A DNA stretch of 64,000 nucleotides from Corynebacterium sp. 21KM1197 (GCF_033783015.1 NZ_CP123907.1:1426001-1490000), one strand, 5' to 3'. Counted from the first letter of the stretch, positions 28,971-38,115 are shown. Notes: generated by a model not told the origin, from the letters alone. A program made the numbers and translations.

Positions 28971-29814
28971 CGGCCCACCCCTGTTCTTGGAGAAAGGCGC
29001 GGTCGGCCGCGCTCAACTCCGCAGTGCGAAGAAGCTCCGGGCGCACGCGCAGGGTGCGCAGCAGGGATTGCTCCCTGCGCCACCGATCCACGCGCGCATG
29101 ATTCCCGGAAAACAGCACCTCCGGTATCTCCAATTCCCGCCACTGCCGGGGCTTGGTATAGCAGGGCCCCTCTAAAAGCCCGTCGGAGAAACTATCCTCC
29201 TCGTGGCTGCGCCTATTGCCCAGCACGCCGGGGATCAACCGCACGATCGCCTCCGCGATCACCAGGGCCGCCACCTCCCCGCCGATGAGCACGTAATCCC
29301 CGATGGACACCTCGCGCACGCGGTAGCGGCGGGTGGCGTCGATGAGCACCCGCTGGTCAATGCCCTCGTAGCGCCCGCAGGCAAAAACCACGTGCTCCTC
29401 GTGCGACCAGGCGCGCGCGTCCGCCTGCGTGAACGGCTTTCCGGCGGGCGTGGGCACGATCAGCAGCGGCAGGTCGCTATCCTCCTCCCGCTCCTCGTAG
29501 CGGTGCTCGGCCACGCCCTCCAACTCGTCGTGACGGGCGCGATCCAGGTGCGGCAGCGCGCTTTCCAGGATGGGGGTGGCGGCGGTGCCGGTGGCGACGT
29601 CGTCCAGCGCCGGGCCCCACACCTGGGGCTTCATCACCATGCCGGGCCCGCCGCCGGCCGGGGAGGAATCCACGGACTTATGCCCGTCCGTGGCCCAGGC
29701 GCGCAGATCGTGCACGCCCACCTCCAGGCGGCCCTGCTCGATGGCCTTGCCCAGTAGCGCGTGGCGCAAGGGGTCGAGGTACTCGGGGAAGATCGTGATG
29801 ACGTCCAGGCGCAT
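28963..29814 (-). CDS. trmD: tRNA (guanine-N1)-methyltransferase
   Basis: Methylates G37 of tRNAs, needed to prevent frameshifting. 283 residues of the SPOUT knot fold: MRLDVITIFPEYLDPL, SPAGGGPGMVMKP, then VVFACGRYEGIDQRV and VREVSIGDYVLIGGEVAALVIAEA. An insert of about 25 residues in the middle (RYEEREEDSDLPLL) is acidic. It shares one base with the stop of rimM, so the two are coupled. Confidence 0.97.
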   Translation of the reverse strand: MRLDVITIFPEYLDPLRHALLGKAIEQGRLEVGVHDLRAWATDGHKSVDSSPAGGGPGMVMKPQVWGPALDDVATGTAATPILESALPHLDRARHDELEGVAEHRYEEREEDSDLPLLIVPTPAGKPFTQADARAWSHEEHVVFACGRYEGIDQRVLIDATRRYRVREVSIGDYVLIGGEVAALVIAEAIVRLIPGVLGNRRSHEEDSFSDGLLEGPCYTKPRQWRELEIPEVLFSGNHARVDRWRREQSLLRTLRVRPELLRTAELSAADRAFLQEQGWAGE

Positions 29815-30314
29815 TAGAGTTCCAGCAATCCCTCGGGCGGGGTGATCGTCACGGTACCAGCGCTCAAGTCCACCTCGGGCACGATCGCCTCCACAAAGGG
29901 CACCAGCGCCTCCTTGCCCGATTCCAGGGTGACCTCCAAGAGGTTGCGGTGCGGGCCGTGCATGACCCCCGTGACGGTGCCGATCTCCGCGCCGGAGTGC
30001 AGCACGCGCAGGCCCTCCAACTCGTGATCATAAAAGCCCTCATCATCGCCGTCCTCGCGGGGCTCGGCAAAAAACTGCATTCCGCGCAGGGAGTCCGCCG
30101 CCGTGCGGTCGGGCACCTCCTCAAACATCAGCAGCAGCCGCCCCTTGTGCGGGCGCATGGCTCTGACGGTGAGTTCCCGATCCTTCTTGTTCTGCCTCCC
30201 GGTGAGCACCTGCCCCACGGCAAAGCGCTCCTCCGGCTCGTCCGTGGTGGCCTCCACGGACACCTCCCCCCGGATACCGTGGGACTTGATTACCCTTCCG
30301 ATCATCAGCTCCAT
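29814..30314 (-). CDS. rimM: ribosome maturation factor RimM
   Basis: Chaperone of 30S assembly that acts around S19, 166 residues. N-terminal barrel MIGRVIKSHGIRGEVSVEATTDEPEERFAVGQVL and C-terminal PRC-barrel VTGVMHGPHRNLLEVTLESGKEALVPFVEAIVPEVDL. The normal neighbour rpsP is 11 kb away in this genome, so the usual rpsP-rimM-trmD-rplS operon is split. Confidence 0.96.
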   Translation of the reverse strand: MELMIGRVIKSHGIRGEVSVEATTDEPEERFAVGQVLTGRQNKKDRELTVRAMRPHKGRLLLMFEEVPDRTAADSLRGMQFFAEPREDGDDEGFYDHELEGLRVLHSGAEIGTVTGVMHGPHRNLLEVTLESGKEALVPFVEAIVPEVDLSAGTVTITPPEGLLEL

Positions 30315-30425
30315 GACCTAGCAGTCTAGCCAGAGCGCACAACACAGACCCCAGCGCCCGGGGGACGGTAATCTGTACACGTCTGTTTTTATCCCACTTT
30401 CATCCCACTGCTATAAGGAAAACGC

Positions 30426-31142
30426 ATGTCCACCACCTCCACCCCGCACATCCAGCCCCACGGCGCGCCCATCGCGGAAACCGTCCTGCTGCCCGGCGAC
30501 CCGCTGCGCGCCAAGTTCATCGCGGATACCTACCTCAAGGACGTGGTGCAGTTCAATTCCGTGCGCAACATGCTCGGCTTTACCGGCACCTACCGGGGCC
30601 TGGAGGTCTCCGTGATGGGCTCCGGCATGGGAATCCCCTCCATCTCCCTCTACGCGTACGAGTTAATCCACTTCTTTGGCGCCAAGAAACTCATCCGCGT
30701 GGGCTCCTGCGGGGCGCTGCAAAAGCACCTGGATACCTACGAGATCATCGTGGCCCAGGGGGCCTGCACGGACTCCCGCTTCCTGGAGCAGTACAAGGTA
30801 CCCGGCACCTTTGCCCCCATCGCCTCCTGGCGGCTGCTCTCCGCGATCCAGGAGGAGGCCGCCAGAAAGGGGATCACCACGCACGTGGGCAATATCCTTT
30901 CCAGCGATACCTTCTACGGCGACGACGACACCGCCGTGGAGCGGTGGTCGCGCATGGGGGTGCTCGGCGTGGAGATGGAATCGGCCGGGCTCTACGCCGT
31001 GGCGGCCCGCGCCGGGGTGGAGGCCCTGGGGTTGTTTACCGTCTCCGATAACATCCTCACCGGGGCCTCCACCACCCCGGAGGAGCGCCAGACCTCCTTT
31101 ACCGCCATGATGGAACTGGCCCTGCCCCTGGTGGCTCTCTAA
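30426..31142 (+). CDS. deoD: purine-nucleoside phosphorylase, DeoD type
   Basis: Hexameric-type PNP (238 residues) splitting purine (deoxy)nucleosides with phosphate to base and (deoxy)ribose-1-phosphate. GDPLRAKFIADTYL, SGMGIPSISLYAYEL, RVGSCGALQK, the ribose/base contact GVEMESAGLYAVA and the catalytic Asp of TVSDN are present. AAGGAAAA lies 6 nt before the ATG. Divergent from rimM. It begins the nucleoside cluster with deoC, deoA, cdd, nupC and the phosphomutase. Confidence 0.96.
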   Translation: MSTTSTPHIQPHGAPIAETVLLPGDPLRAKFIADTYLKDVVQFNSVRNMLGFTGTYRGLEVSVMGSGMGIPSISLYAYELIHFFGAKKLIRVGSCGALQKHLDTYEIIVAQGACTDSRFLEQYKVPGTFAPIASWRLLSAIQEEAARKGITTHVGNILSSDTFYGDDDTAVERWSRMGVLGVEMESAGLYAVAARAGVEALGLFTVSDNILTGASTTPEERQTSFTAMMELALPLVAL

Positions 31143-31213
31143 TCAGACGGCGCTCTGATCGGGCAAGATAAGCGCAGGGCGCCCCCGGTGGGGCGTCCCG
31201 GCTCGGTTACGGC

Positions 31214-33046
31214 TCAGCCCCGGCCGACTCCTGCGATTGCTCCCACCGCTACCTCCAGATCACCGAGGAGCGCCGCCATGCGCTCCTGCGCCTGGGAGCG
31301 CTCCTGCGCGATCACCTCCGCGTAGCACTTGAGCTTGGGCTCCGTGCCGGAGGGGCGCAGAATCACCCGATCATCGGCCTTCGTGAATAACACCACCCCG
31401 GGAGTGGCGGGCAGGCCCCGGTACCCCGCGCCGAGGTCATGGACGGCGGTGACTTTGGTTCCGTCCAGCGCGTCCGGCGGGGCAGCCAGGAATCGCTCCA
31501 CCGCCGCTGCGGCCTGCTCCGGGGAATCCATGCGCACCGTGAGCGGCCGGGTGAGGTACACCCCGTAGGCGGCGTCAATACGCTGGCCGTACTCCCGCAG
31601 GCTCTCACCCTGGCCAGCGCACCGCGCCGCTAAGAGCGCCACGCGCAGGCAGGCGGCGATGCCATCCTTATCCCGCACCGCCTGGGGATCGGGGCAATAA
31701 CCAATGGCCTCCTCGTACCCGAACACCAGCCCCGGTACCCGGCCGATCCACTTGAAGCCGGTAAGCGTGGGCGCAAAGCCCAGGCCGTGGCGCTGCGCGA
31801 TCCGCTCCAGGAGCCGAGAACTCACGATCGAGCAGGCCAGCACCCCCGCAGCACCCTCCCCGGCGGCACCGCTGGCGGCCTCCTCCCCCAGCAGCGCCCC
31901 CACGCGATCCCCGCTGAGTTGTTCCCAGCAGGGTTGTTCCCTGCCCGCCTTACCCGCCGCGCTACCCGAGCCGTCTGCCCCCTCCGGGCTATCCGAGCCG
32001 TCCGCCCCACAGCCGACATCTACCGGAATGGCCACCGCACACCGATCGGCGTCCGGGTCCAGCGCCAGGATCAACCTCGCGCCCGTGGCCTTGGCGGTAG
32101 CGTAGGCGAGGTCGAGGGCACCGGGCTCCTCCGGGTTGGGGAAGTCCACGGTAGGAAAATCCGGGTCGGGCCGCTGCTGCTCCGCCACCGGGGTCACCGC
32201 GCTAAACCCGGCCTCGCGCAGCACGCGCACCAGGATCTCCCCGCCCACCCCGTGCAGGGCGGTGACCACGATGGGCAGATCGCAGGCAACGGGGTTGCCG
32301 CCGGGCAGCGCACCGCGGAGTACCCGCCGCACGTAGGCCTCCACGATCTCCTCGCCCACCGGCACCGGGTATTCGCTCCGCTCAGCCCCCGCGCTCCCCG
32401 CACGTCCCTCATGTTCCTCAATCCCCCGGCGCGGCACCTCGTCGGCGGGTTCGGCGGCCGCGATCGCGGCGGCGATCTCGCTATCGTTCGGGGCGATGAG
32501 TTGAACGCCCCGGGCGGCGTCGGCAGATACCGCGCGGCCGCCCAGGTACACCTTGTAACCGTTATCCTGCGGGGGATTGTGCGAGGCGGTGACCATCACT
32601 CCCGCCTCGCAATCCAGGTGGCGCACCGCAAAGGCCGTCACGGGGGTGGGGAGTTCACCTGGAAGCAGCAGCACCTCGCACCCGGCGGCGGCCAGCACCT
32701 CCGCCGTGGCGCGGTGAAACTCGCGGGAGCCGTGCCGGGCATCGCAGCCCACCACCACGCGCGGGCGCGTTTCCCAGCCCTCGCGCTCCCCGCGCTCGCT
32801 CAGCCAGCGGCCCAGGCCCCGGCTCGCTCGAATCACGGTGGCCAGGTTCATGCGGCTCTCCCCCGCGCCCAGCCGCCCGCGCAGCCCGGCGGTGCCAAAG
32901 GTCAGCGGCCCGGCAAAGCGCCGCGCTAATTCCGGGTCGCGCCGGGCAATCAGCGCGTCCAGTTCCGCCCTGGTGTGCGGGTCGGGATCGTGATCGCGCC
33001 AGCGGCGGGCACGATCAAGCACCTCCTGCTGCAAAGTCGAGGTCAC
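31214..33046 (-). CDS. phosphohexomutase family protein, PGM2-type (likely phosphopentomutase role)
   Basis: A 610-residue alpha-D-phosphohexomutase. The phosphoserine loop is VMVTASHNPPQDNGYKVY (about residue 160), the metal loop DPDADRCAV, the sugar loop GYEEAIGY and the phosphate loop RPSGTEPKLKCYAEV. The domains match the PGM2/PmmB group, not the phosphomannomutases. About residues 345-395 form a Gly/Ser/Ala/Glu-rich insertion absent from the family. Located tightly upstream of deoC (stop and start adjacent) in a deoxynucleoside catabolism cluster that lacks deoB, so it likely moves phosphate on ribose or deoxyribose. Often annotated pmmB. The exact substrate is inferred from context. Confidence 0.88.
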   Translation of the reverse strand: MTSTLQQEVLDRARRWRDHDPDPHTRAELDALIARRDPELARRFAGPLTFGTAGLRGRLGAGESRMNLATVIRASRGLGRWLSERGEREGWETRPRVVVGCDARHGSREFHRATAEVLAAAGCEVLLLPGELPTPVTAFAVRHLDCEAGVMVTASHNPPQDNGYKVYLGGRAVSADAARGVQLIAPNDSEIAAAIAAAEPADEVPRRGIEEHEGRAGSAGAERSEYPVPVGEEIVEAYVRRVLRGALPGGNPVACDLPIVVTALHGVGGEILVRVLREAGFSAVTPVAEQQRPDPDFPTVDFPNPEEPGALDLAYATAKATGARLILALDPDADRCAVAIPVDVGCGADGSDSPEGADGSGSAAGKAGREQPCWEQLSGDRVGALLGEEAASGAAGEGAAGVLACSIVSSRLLERIAQRHGLGFAPTLTGFKWIGRVPGLVFGYEEAIGYCPDPQAVRDKDGIAACLRVALLAARCAGQGESLREYGQRIDAAYGVYLTRPLTVRMDSPEQAAAAVERFLAAPPDALDGTKVTAVHDLGAGYRGLPATPGVVLFTKADDRVILRPSGTEPKLKCYAEVIAQERSQAQERMAALLGDLEVAVGAIAGVGRG

Positions 33047-33688
33047 TTAGCCCTCCACCACGTCGCGGCTCGACGAGCAACCCAGCCGGGTGGCTCCGGC
33101 CTCGATCATGGCGCGAGCGGTGGCGGTGTCGCGAATACCGCCGGAGGCCTTGACCCCCAGGCGCTCGCCCACCGTCTCACGCATGAGGCGCACGGCGTGC
33201 TCGGTGGCCCCGCCCGCCGGGTGGAATCCGGTGGAGGTTTTCACAAAGTCCGCCCCGGCGGCCTCGGCGGCGCGGCAGGACAGCACGATCTGCTCGTCGC
33301 TCAGCGCGGCGGCCTCGATGATCACCTTGAGCACCACGCCGGGGGCGGCCTCGCGCACCGCGCGAATATCGCTTTCCACCGCCTGTGCGTCATTATTCTT
33401 GGCGGCGGCGATGTTGATCACCATGTCAATCTCCTCGGCACCGTGGGCGGCGGCCAGGGCGGCCTCGGCGGCCTTGATGGAACTGTGGTGCGCCCCGGAG
33501 GGGAAGCCGCACACCACCGCCAGGTGCAGGCCCTCGGGGAGGTCGGCGGTCAGCGGCAGGTGCGAGGGGGATACGCACACGGAATAACAGCCCAGGTCGG
33601 CGGCCTCGGTGATGAGTTCCGCGATGTCCTGCGCGGTGGCCTCGGGCTTGAGCAGGGTGTGGTCGATCATGCGGGCGATGGTGCTCAT
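33047..33688 (-). CDS. deoC: deoxyribose-phosphate aldolase
   Basis: Class I aldolase (213 residues) cleaving deoxyribose-5-phosphate to glyceraldehyde-3-phosphate and acetaldehyde. The Schiff-base lysine is in [12 protein letters not shown] and the proton-relay lysine in [10 protein letters not shown], with [10 protein letters not shown] near the end. It abuts the phosphomutase gene and follows deoA by 20 bp, giving a deoA-deoC-mutase operon. Confidence 0.96.
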   Translation of the reverse strand: MSTIARMIDHTLLKPEATAQDIAELITEAADLGCYSVCVSPSHLPLTADLPEGLHLAVVCGFPSGAHHSSIKAAEAALAAAHGAEEIDMVINIAAAKNNDAQAVESDIRAVREAAPGVVLKVIIEAAALSDEQIVLSCRAAEAAGADFVKTSTGFHPAGGATEHAVRLMRETVGERLGVKASGGIRDTATARAMIEAGATRLGCSSSRDVVEG

Positions 33689-33708
33689 GGGGTTTCCTCC
33701 TAGTGGTT

Positions 33709-34998
33709 TTAAGAAATAACGTCGTGTACGAGCGTGCGCGGGGCGGGCGGCCGCTCCCCGATGTGGATACCGGGGGTGATGGATTCCAGCGCGCGTTCCA
33801 GGCGCTCCGGGGTATCGGTGTGCAGCGTCGCAATCGGTTGCCCCGGTGCCACCCGTTGCCCGTAATCCACGTGCAATTCTATGCCCGCACCGGCCTGCAC
33901 CGCGTCCTCCTTGCGCGCCCGTCCCGCGCCCAGTCGCCAGGAACCCACGCCCAGGGCCAGGGCGTCGAGCTTATCGACGAACCCCGTCCCTTCCGCGCGC
34001 ACCTCGTGCGTGTGCCGCGCGGTGGGCAGCGGGGCGTCAGGGTCGCCGCCCTGGGCGGTGACCATGCGCCGCCAGGTATCCATGGCGCGGCCGCTATCGA
34101 GGGCCGATTCCACGTCGGCGTCGGGGACGTCGGCAAGCTCCAGCATGGCGCGCGCTAGGGCGCAGGTGAGTTCGCGCACGTCGGCCGGCCCGCCGCCGCT
34201 GAGCACCTCCACGGCCTCGCGCACCTCTAGGGCGTTGCCGATGGTGCGCCCCAGGGGCACCTCCATGTCCGTGAGCAAGGCGCGCGTGGCCACGCCCGCG
34301 TCCGCACCGAGGTCCACCATCGTGCGCGCCAACTCCCGCGCGGAGTCCACGTCCCGCATAAAGGCCCCGGAGCCTACCTTGACGTCCAGCACCAGCCCGG
34401 AGGTGCCCTCCGCGATCTTCTTGCTCATGATGGAACTGGCGATCAGGGGTATGCAATCCACGGTGGCCGTGACGTCCCGCAGGGCATACAGTTTCCGATC
34501 CGCCGGGGCAAGATCACCATTGGCGGCCGCCACCACCGCGCCCACGTCCTCCAGAATCTCCCGCATGCGCCCGGTGCTCATCTCCGGGGACCAGCCGGAG
34601 ATGGACTCCAACTTATCCAGCGTGCCGCCGGTATGCCCCAGGCCGCGCCCGGAAAGTTGCGGCACCGCCACCCCAAAGCTCGCCACCAGCGGGCCCAGCG
34701 GCAGCGTCACCTTATCCCCCACGCCGCCCGTGGAATGCTTATCAACGGTCCTCTTGCTCAAGGTGCGCAGGTCAAGGGTGCTTCCGCTGGCGATCATCGC
34801 GCGCGTCCACTGCGCAATCTCGCGGCGATTCATACCCCGCAGGAAGATCGCCATGGCCAGGGCCGCCATCTGCTCCTCGCCCACCACCCCGCGCGTATAG
34901 GCGTCTACCACCCAGGCGATCTGAGGTTCCGTCCACTGGCCACCATCGCGCTTGGCGCGGATAATATCCACCACATCAAACTGCTCGGTGCTGCTCAT
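33709..34998 (-). CDS. deoA: thymidine phosphorylase
   Basis: Pyrimidine nucleoside phosphorylase of 429 residues: [35 protein letters not shown] and [23 protein letters not shown] are the family signatures. The ATG at 34998 gives the normal [20 protein letters not shown] start; the longer frame to 35193 has no support. Phosphorolysis here feeds the mutase and DeoC downstream. Divergent from cdd. Confidence 0.94.
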   Translation of the reverse strand: MSSTEQFDVVDIIRAKRDGGQWTEPQIAWVVDAYTRGVVGEEQMAALAMAIFLRGMNRREIAQWTRAMIASGSTLDLRTLSKRTVDKHSTGGVGDKVTLPLGPLVASFGVAVPQLSGRGLGHTGGTLDKLESISGWSPEMSTGRMREILEDVGAVVAAANGDLAPADRKLYALRDVTATVDCIPLIASSIMSKKIAEGTSGLVLDVKVGSGAFMRDVDSARELARTMVDLGADAGVATRALLTDMEVPLGRTIGNALEVREAVEVLSGGGPADVRELTCALARAMLELADVPDADVESALDSGRAMDTWRRMVTAQGGDPDAPLPTARHTHEVRAEGTGFVDKLDALALGVGSWRLGAGRARKEDAVQAGAGIELHVDYGQRVAPGQPIATLHTDTPERLERALESITPGIHIGERPPAPRTLVHDVIS

Positions 34999-35110
34999 GA
35001 TCGTGCCTGGCCCCTTCCCGGTGTTTCCTCGCGGCTTCTTTTCTCGCGGTTGCCTACCGTGCCTCGCGCTCATTCGGCGCGGATTAAGTTGGCCGGTTGC
35101 CGTATTGAAG

Positions 35111-35126
35111 TTTATCATCTTTATCA
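35111..35126. promoter_or_regulatory. tandem TTTATCA motif between deoA and cdd
   Basis: TTTATCA occurs at 35111-35117 and 35120-35126, 9 bp apart, in an AT-rich island (35101-35130) within GC-rich DNA. A possible minus-strand -10 for deoA (TAAACT) overlaps it. Such a placement fits a repressor site controlling both transcription units, but it matches no operator I can name. Confidence 0.45.
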
Positions 35127-35191
35127 AAACGTAATCCTTGGCTTTTATGGTGACTTTCACCCACCTCCGCACGCGCTGACCAGGAGAAACC

Positions 35192-35659
35192 ATGACCTCC
35201 CCGCCCTCCCCCGATACCGCCCGGCGGCTCCTACACGCCGCGCGCGACGCAGCCCGCCGCGCCTGGGTTCCCTACAGCCACTTCCCCGTGGGCACGGCGG
35301 TGCTCACCGCCGAGGATCGGGTGATCTCCGGCTGCAACGTAGAAAACGCCGCCTACGGCGAGGCCATCTGCGCCGAGCGCAACGCCGTGACCAGCATGGT
35401 CGCCACCACCGAGCGCCCCGAGGGGGCCGCTCCCCCGGCCATTGCCGCCGTGGCTGTGGTGGGCCTGCGCGCCGCGCCCTGCTGGCCCTGCGGGGCCTGC
35501 CGCCAGGTGCTGCGCGAGTTCCACTGCCGCTACGTGATCGTGGAGGACGCCTCCGGCGAACCCATCATCGTGGACTTTGAGGAGATCCTGCCCCATTCCT
35601 TTGGCCCCGAGGCATTAAGTTCCGCTCCGAAGAATCCCCCGCAGAATCAGGGAGAATAA
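35192..35659 (+). CDS. cdd: cytidine deaminase
   Basis: Zinc enzyme converting (deoxy)cytidine to (deoxy)uridine, 155 residues with the tetrameric-type active site: CNVENAAYGEAICAERNAV (zinc Cys and general-acid Glu) and PCGACRQVLREF (two more zinc Cys). The last 25 residues (SSAPKNPPQNQGE) are a disordered tail. Start follows AGGAGAAACC. nupC begins 3 bp after its stop, so uptake and deamination are co-expressed. Confidence 0.95.
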   Translation: MTSPPSPDTARRLLHAARDAARRAWVPYSHFPVGTAVLTAEDRVISGCNVENAAYGEAICAERNAVTSMVATTERPEGAAPPAIAAVAVVGLRAAPCWPCGACRQVLREFHCRYVIVEDASGEPIIVDFEEILPHSFGPEALSSAPKNPPQNQGE

Positions 35660-35662
35660 ACA

Positions 35663-36880
35663 ATGGATCGCTTTCAAGGACTCATCGGCATTGCCTGCAT
35701 CTTTGCTATCATCGTAGCCTTTTCCAGCAGCCGCCGCGATATTAAATGGCGCACCCTGGGCGTGGGCTTTGCCCTCCAGGCGATCTTTGCCCTCCTGGTG
35801 CTCAAGTGGGAACCCGGATTCCAGGCCCTCAAGGCCACCGCCAACGGAATATCCAAACTCATCGACTTCACCAACGAGGGCACCAGCTTTGTATTCGGCT
35901 CCCTCTTTGACACCGAGGGCAATTCCTTTGTGTTCGCCCTCAACGTGCTGCCCATCATCGTATTCCTGGGCGCGATCATCGGCGGGCTGTACTACCTGCG
36001 CGTTTTGCAGTGGTTCGTGGAGATCGTGGGCACCGCACTGAACAAGATCCTGGGCACCTCCAAACTCGAATCCGTGTGGGCCTCCACCGTGATCTTCCTC
36101 GGCCAATCCGAGGCACCCCTAGTCATCAAGCCCTGGCTACCCAAACTCACCCGCTCCGAACTCTTCGCCTGCATGGCCGGTGGCTTCGCCTCCGTGGCCG
36201 GTTCCACCCTCATCGGCTACTCCCTGCTGGGCGCGCCCCTGGAATACCTGCTGGCCGCCTCCATCATGAACGCCCCCGGCTCCCTCATCGTGGCCAAGGG
36301 ACTCATGCCGGAGACGGAACAATCCGTGGCCAGCGCCAACGTGCGCGACATTCGGGACACCGAGAACCGCAACCTCATCGACGCCCTGGGGGCCGGGGCG
36401 CTCTCCGGCGGGCGCATCGCCGTGACCGTGGCCTGCCTGCTGGTGGCCTTCATCGCGCTCATCGCCATGGCCTCGGCGGCGCTGGGTGGAATCGGGAACC
36501 TCTTTGGACAGGAAAACTGGTCCCTCGACGGTCTCTTCGGAATCCTCTTTAGCCCCGTGGCCTGGGCCATCGGCGTGCCCTGGGACGAGGCCTCCCTGGT
36601 GGGCAACTTCATCGGGCAAAAGACCATCCTGAACGAGTTTGTGGGCTACACCAGCTTCTCCGAGCACGTGGACACCATGAGCGACAAGGCGATTATGCTC
36701 AGCACCTTCGCCCTGGCGGGCTTTGCCAACCTCGCCTCCATCGCCATTCAGATCGGCTCATTCGGGGCGCTCTGCCCGGAGCGGCGTTCCGACGTCGCGG
36801 AACTAGGGCTGCGTGCGCTCTTCGCCGGGTTCCTCACCAACATGCTCAACGCGGCGATTGTGGGGGTGGTGGTGTCTTAA
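35663..36880 (+). CDS. nupC: concentrative nucleoside transporter, NupC family
   Basis: Na+ or H+-coupled nucleoside importer of 405 residues. Family motifs are WVEIVGTALNKILGTSKLESVWAS, FLGQSEAPLVIKPWLPKLTRSELFACMAGGFASVAGSTLIGYSLLG and NEFVGYTSFSEHVDTMSDKAIMLSTFALAGFANLASIAIQIG. Eight to ten membrane segments are visible. It is the uptake step for the enzymes encoded by cdd, deoA, deoD and deoC. Ends at a strong terminator. Confidence 0.95.
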   Translation: MDRFQGLIGIACIFAIIVAFSSSRRDIKWRTLGVGFALQAIFALLVLKWEPGFQALKATANGISKLIDFTNEGTSFVFGSLFDTEGNSFVFALNVLPIIVFLGAIIGGLYYLRVLQWFVEIVGTALNKILGTSKLESVWASTVIFLGQSEAPLVIKPWLPKLTRSELFACMAGGFASVAGSTLIGYSLLGAPLEYLLAASIMNAPGSLIVAKGLMPETEQSVASANVRDIRDTENRNLIDALGAGALSGGRIAVTVACLLVAFIALIAMASAALGGIGNLFGQENWSLDGLFGILFSPVAWAIGVPWDEASLVGNFIGQKTILNEFVGYTSFSEHVDTMSDKAIMLSTFALAGFANLASIAIQIGSFGALCPERRSDVAELGLRALFAGFLTNMLNAAIVGVVVS

Positions 36881-36915
36881 AGGAGGGGTGAGCCCTTTGC
36901 TCACCCCTCCTTTCT
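36879..36915. terminator. bidirectional terminator after nupC
   Basis: A 14-bp perfect stem (AAAGGAGGGGTGAG / CTCACCCCTCCTTT) with a 7-nt loop overlaps the nupC stop. It also faces the unknown minus-strand gene that ends at 36924. Confidence 0.9.
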
Positions 36916-36923
36916 CCGGGAGG

Positions 36924-37223
36924 CTAATCCTCTAACACATCAATGAAGTAGGCCATCATGGAGTATGTCCGGTCATACGAATCCACCTCCTCGATCACCT
37001 CCTCCACATCGACCTCTCCCGGGAGAAACACCTTTTTGATCCCCGGGTCCACCAGCATCATCTTCAGCTTTCCCGTGTCGAATATCGCGTTGATGGACGC
37101 GGCGATTTGCTCCCGGGTTGGCTCAAAGGGATCATAGTCAAAGAAACGATATACATCGTACAGGGAGGGCCAGTCCCCGTCCGCTATATATTCTTTTACC
37201 CAAGAGTAAAAGTCTTTGCGCAT
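36924..37223 (-). CDS. unknown acidic 99-residue protein
   Basis: Starts at ATG 37223, supported by GGAGG about 10 nt upstream; a longer frame begins at 37283 without support. MRKDFYSWVKEYIADGDWPSLYDVYRFFDYDPFEPTREQIAASI is followed by a strongly acidic C-terminal part (VDVEEVIEEVDSYDR, FIDVLED). No membrane segment or signal peptide. Follows the 230-residue gene by 23 bp, so the two form a pair. Acidic, small and aromatic-rich, it resembles immunity proteins in composition only; I cannot assign it. Confidence 0.6.
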   Translation of the reverse strand: MRKDFYSWVKEYIADGDWPSLYDVYRFFDYDPFEPTREQIAASINAIFDTGKLKMMLVDPGIKKVFLPGEVDVEEVIEEVDSYDRTYSMMAYFIDVLED

Positions 37224-37246
37224 ATCCGCTAGCCCTCCATCAACCG

Positions 37247-37939
37247 CTAAATCAAAGCCGCCTGCACGTAAAACTCCTCCCACGGAGATTCCGTCTCCGC
37301 TGGTGTAAGGAGTTCAAAGTTCTCCACCAGCCGCAGGGGCGTGAACTGCTTGCATCTCGCCATGGTAGTGTCTCCCTCCGAGTTCGTCACCCGGCACAGC
37401 ACATGCGCATCATCGTCCGAAATATCCTGAAAGATCAGATCTGGTTCCTTATCCTGATAGGCATGGGAGCGGATCAGATACTCCGGCCTATAGGGCTGCC
37501 AATCACCACCATCCTTGCTACCAATGCTCATGGTGAGGGACATGGGAGTCACCGGGGTAATGGAGGAAAGAACAAGCGACCACACCGCAAACAAGGGCCG
37601 GAGGGGTAGACGATCCCCCGTCACCGCCACGGTGAGAAGAAAAGTGGCCCACTCCCTATCCTCCGGGGCCTCGCCCAACATCGCCGGGCGATTGTGATAA
37701 TCGTGCACCTCCCACAGCGCCGCCGAGCCTACGGGAGCAACGCTTATCTTCCACTCGCACTCCCCGGTGCACGAAAATCCCAGGATTTTCTCGAAATCCC
37801 GGAAATCCCGCAGCGGGTCAATATCCTCGTTCAGAACGGTTCCCTGCGGGTAGGAGGCAGCCAACTCCATATTCACCGAAAGACTATCCCCGCCAATCAG
37901 CAGGGGTTTCCTTATCCCAAAGTATTCTTCATCGTACAT
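37247..37939 (-). CDS. unknown 230-residue protein
   Basis: Acidic soluble protein, MYDEEYFGIRKPLLIGGDSLSVNMELAASYP, with a hydrophobic stretch LRPLFAVWSLVLSSITPVTP around 120-140 that is too broken to be a clear membrane helix, and an acidic C-terminal half. It is the first gene of a two-gene unit with the 99-residue protein. GC content is slightly below the flanks. No family recognised. Confidence 0.6.
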   Translation of the reverse strand: MYDEEYFGIRKPLLIGGDSLSVNMELAASYPQGTVLNEDIDPLRDFRDFEKILGFSCTGECEWKISVAPVGSAALWEVHDYHNRPAMLGEAPEDREWATFLLTVAVTGDRLPLRPLFAVWSLVLSSITPVTPMSLTMSIGSKDGGDWQPYRPEYLIRSHAYQDKEPDLIFQDISDDDAHVLCRVTNSEGDTTMARCKQFTPLRLVENFELLTPAETESPWEEFYVQAALI

Positions 37940-38115
37940 ATATCACCGAATAAATATCATAATTGCAGAATGCCAATCACATATCCAAAACAATGAGGTT
38001 CATTCACAGCCCCCACTTGCCGGTAATGCAGCATCTTCACAGTCGCTTGACCAGGGTTAAGATCGGTGGAAGTTTCACCTTAGCAGTCCTGTGAATAAAC
38101 ATCAATAATCGATCT
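37940..38115. other. short intergenic spacer with a peptide-like fragment
   Basis: On the minus strand, 40 codons between in-frame stops (starting near 38064) read GETSTDLNPGQATVKMLHYR and on, with no start codon. It may be the debris of a transposase or other lost gene. Its base composition is between the AT-rich gene to its right and the core genome. I cannot place its origin. Confidence 0.35.
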
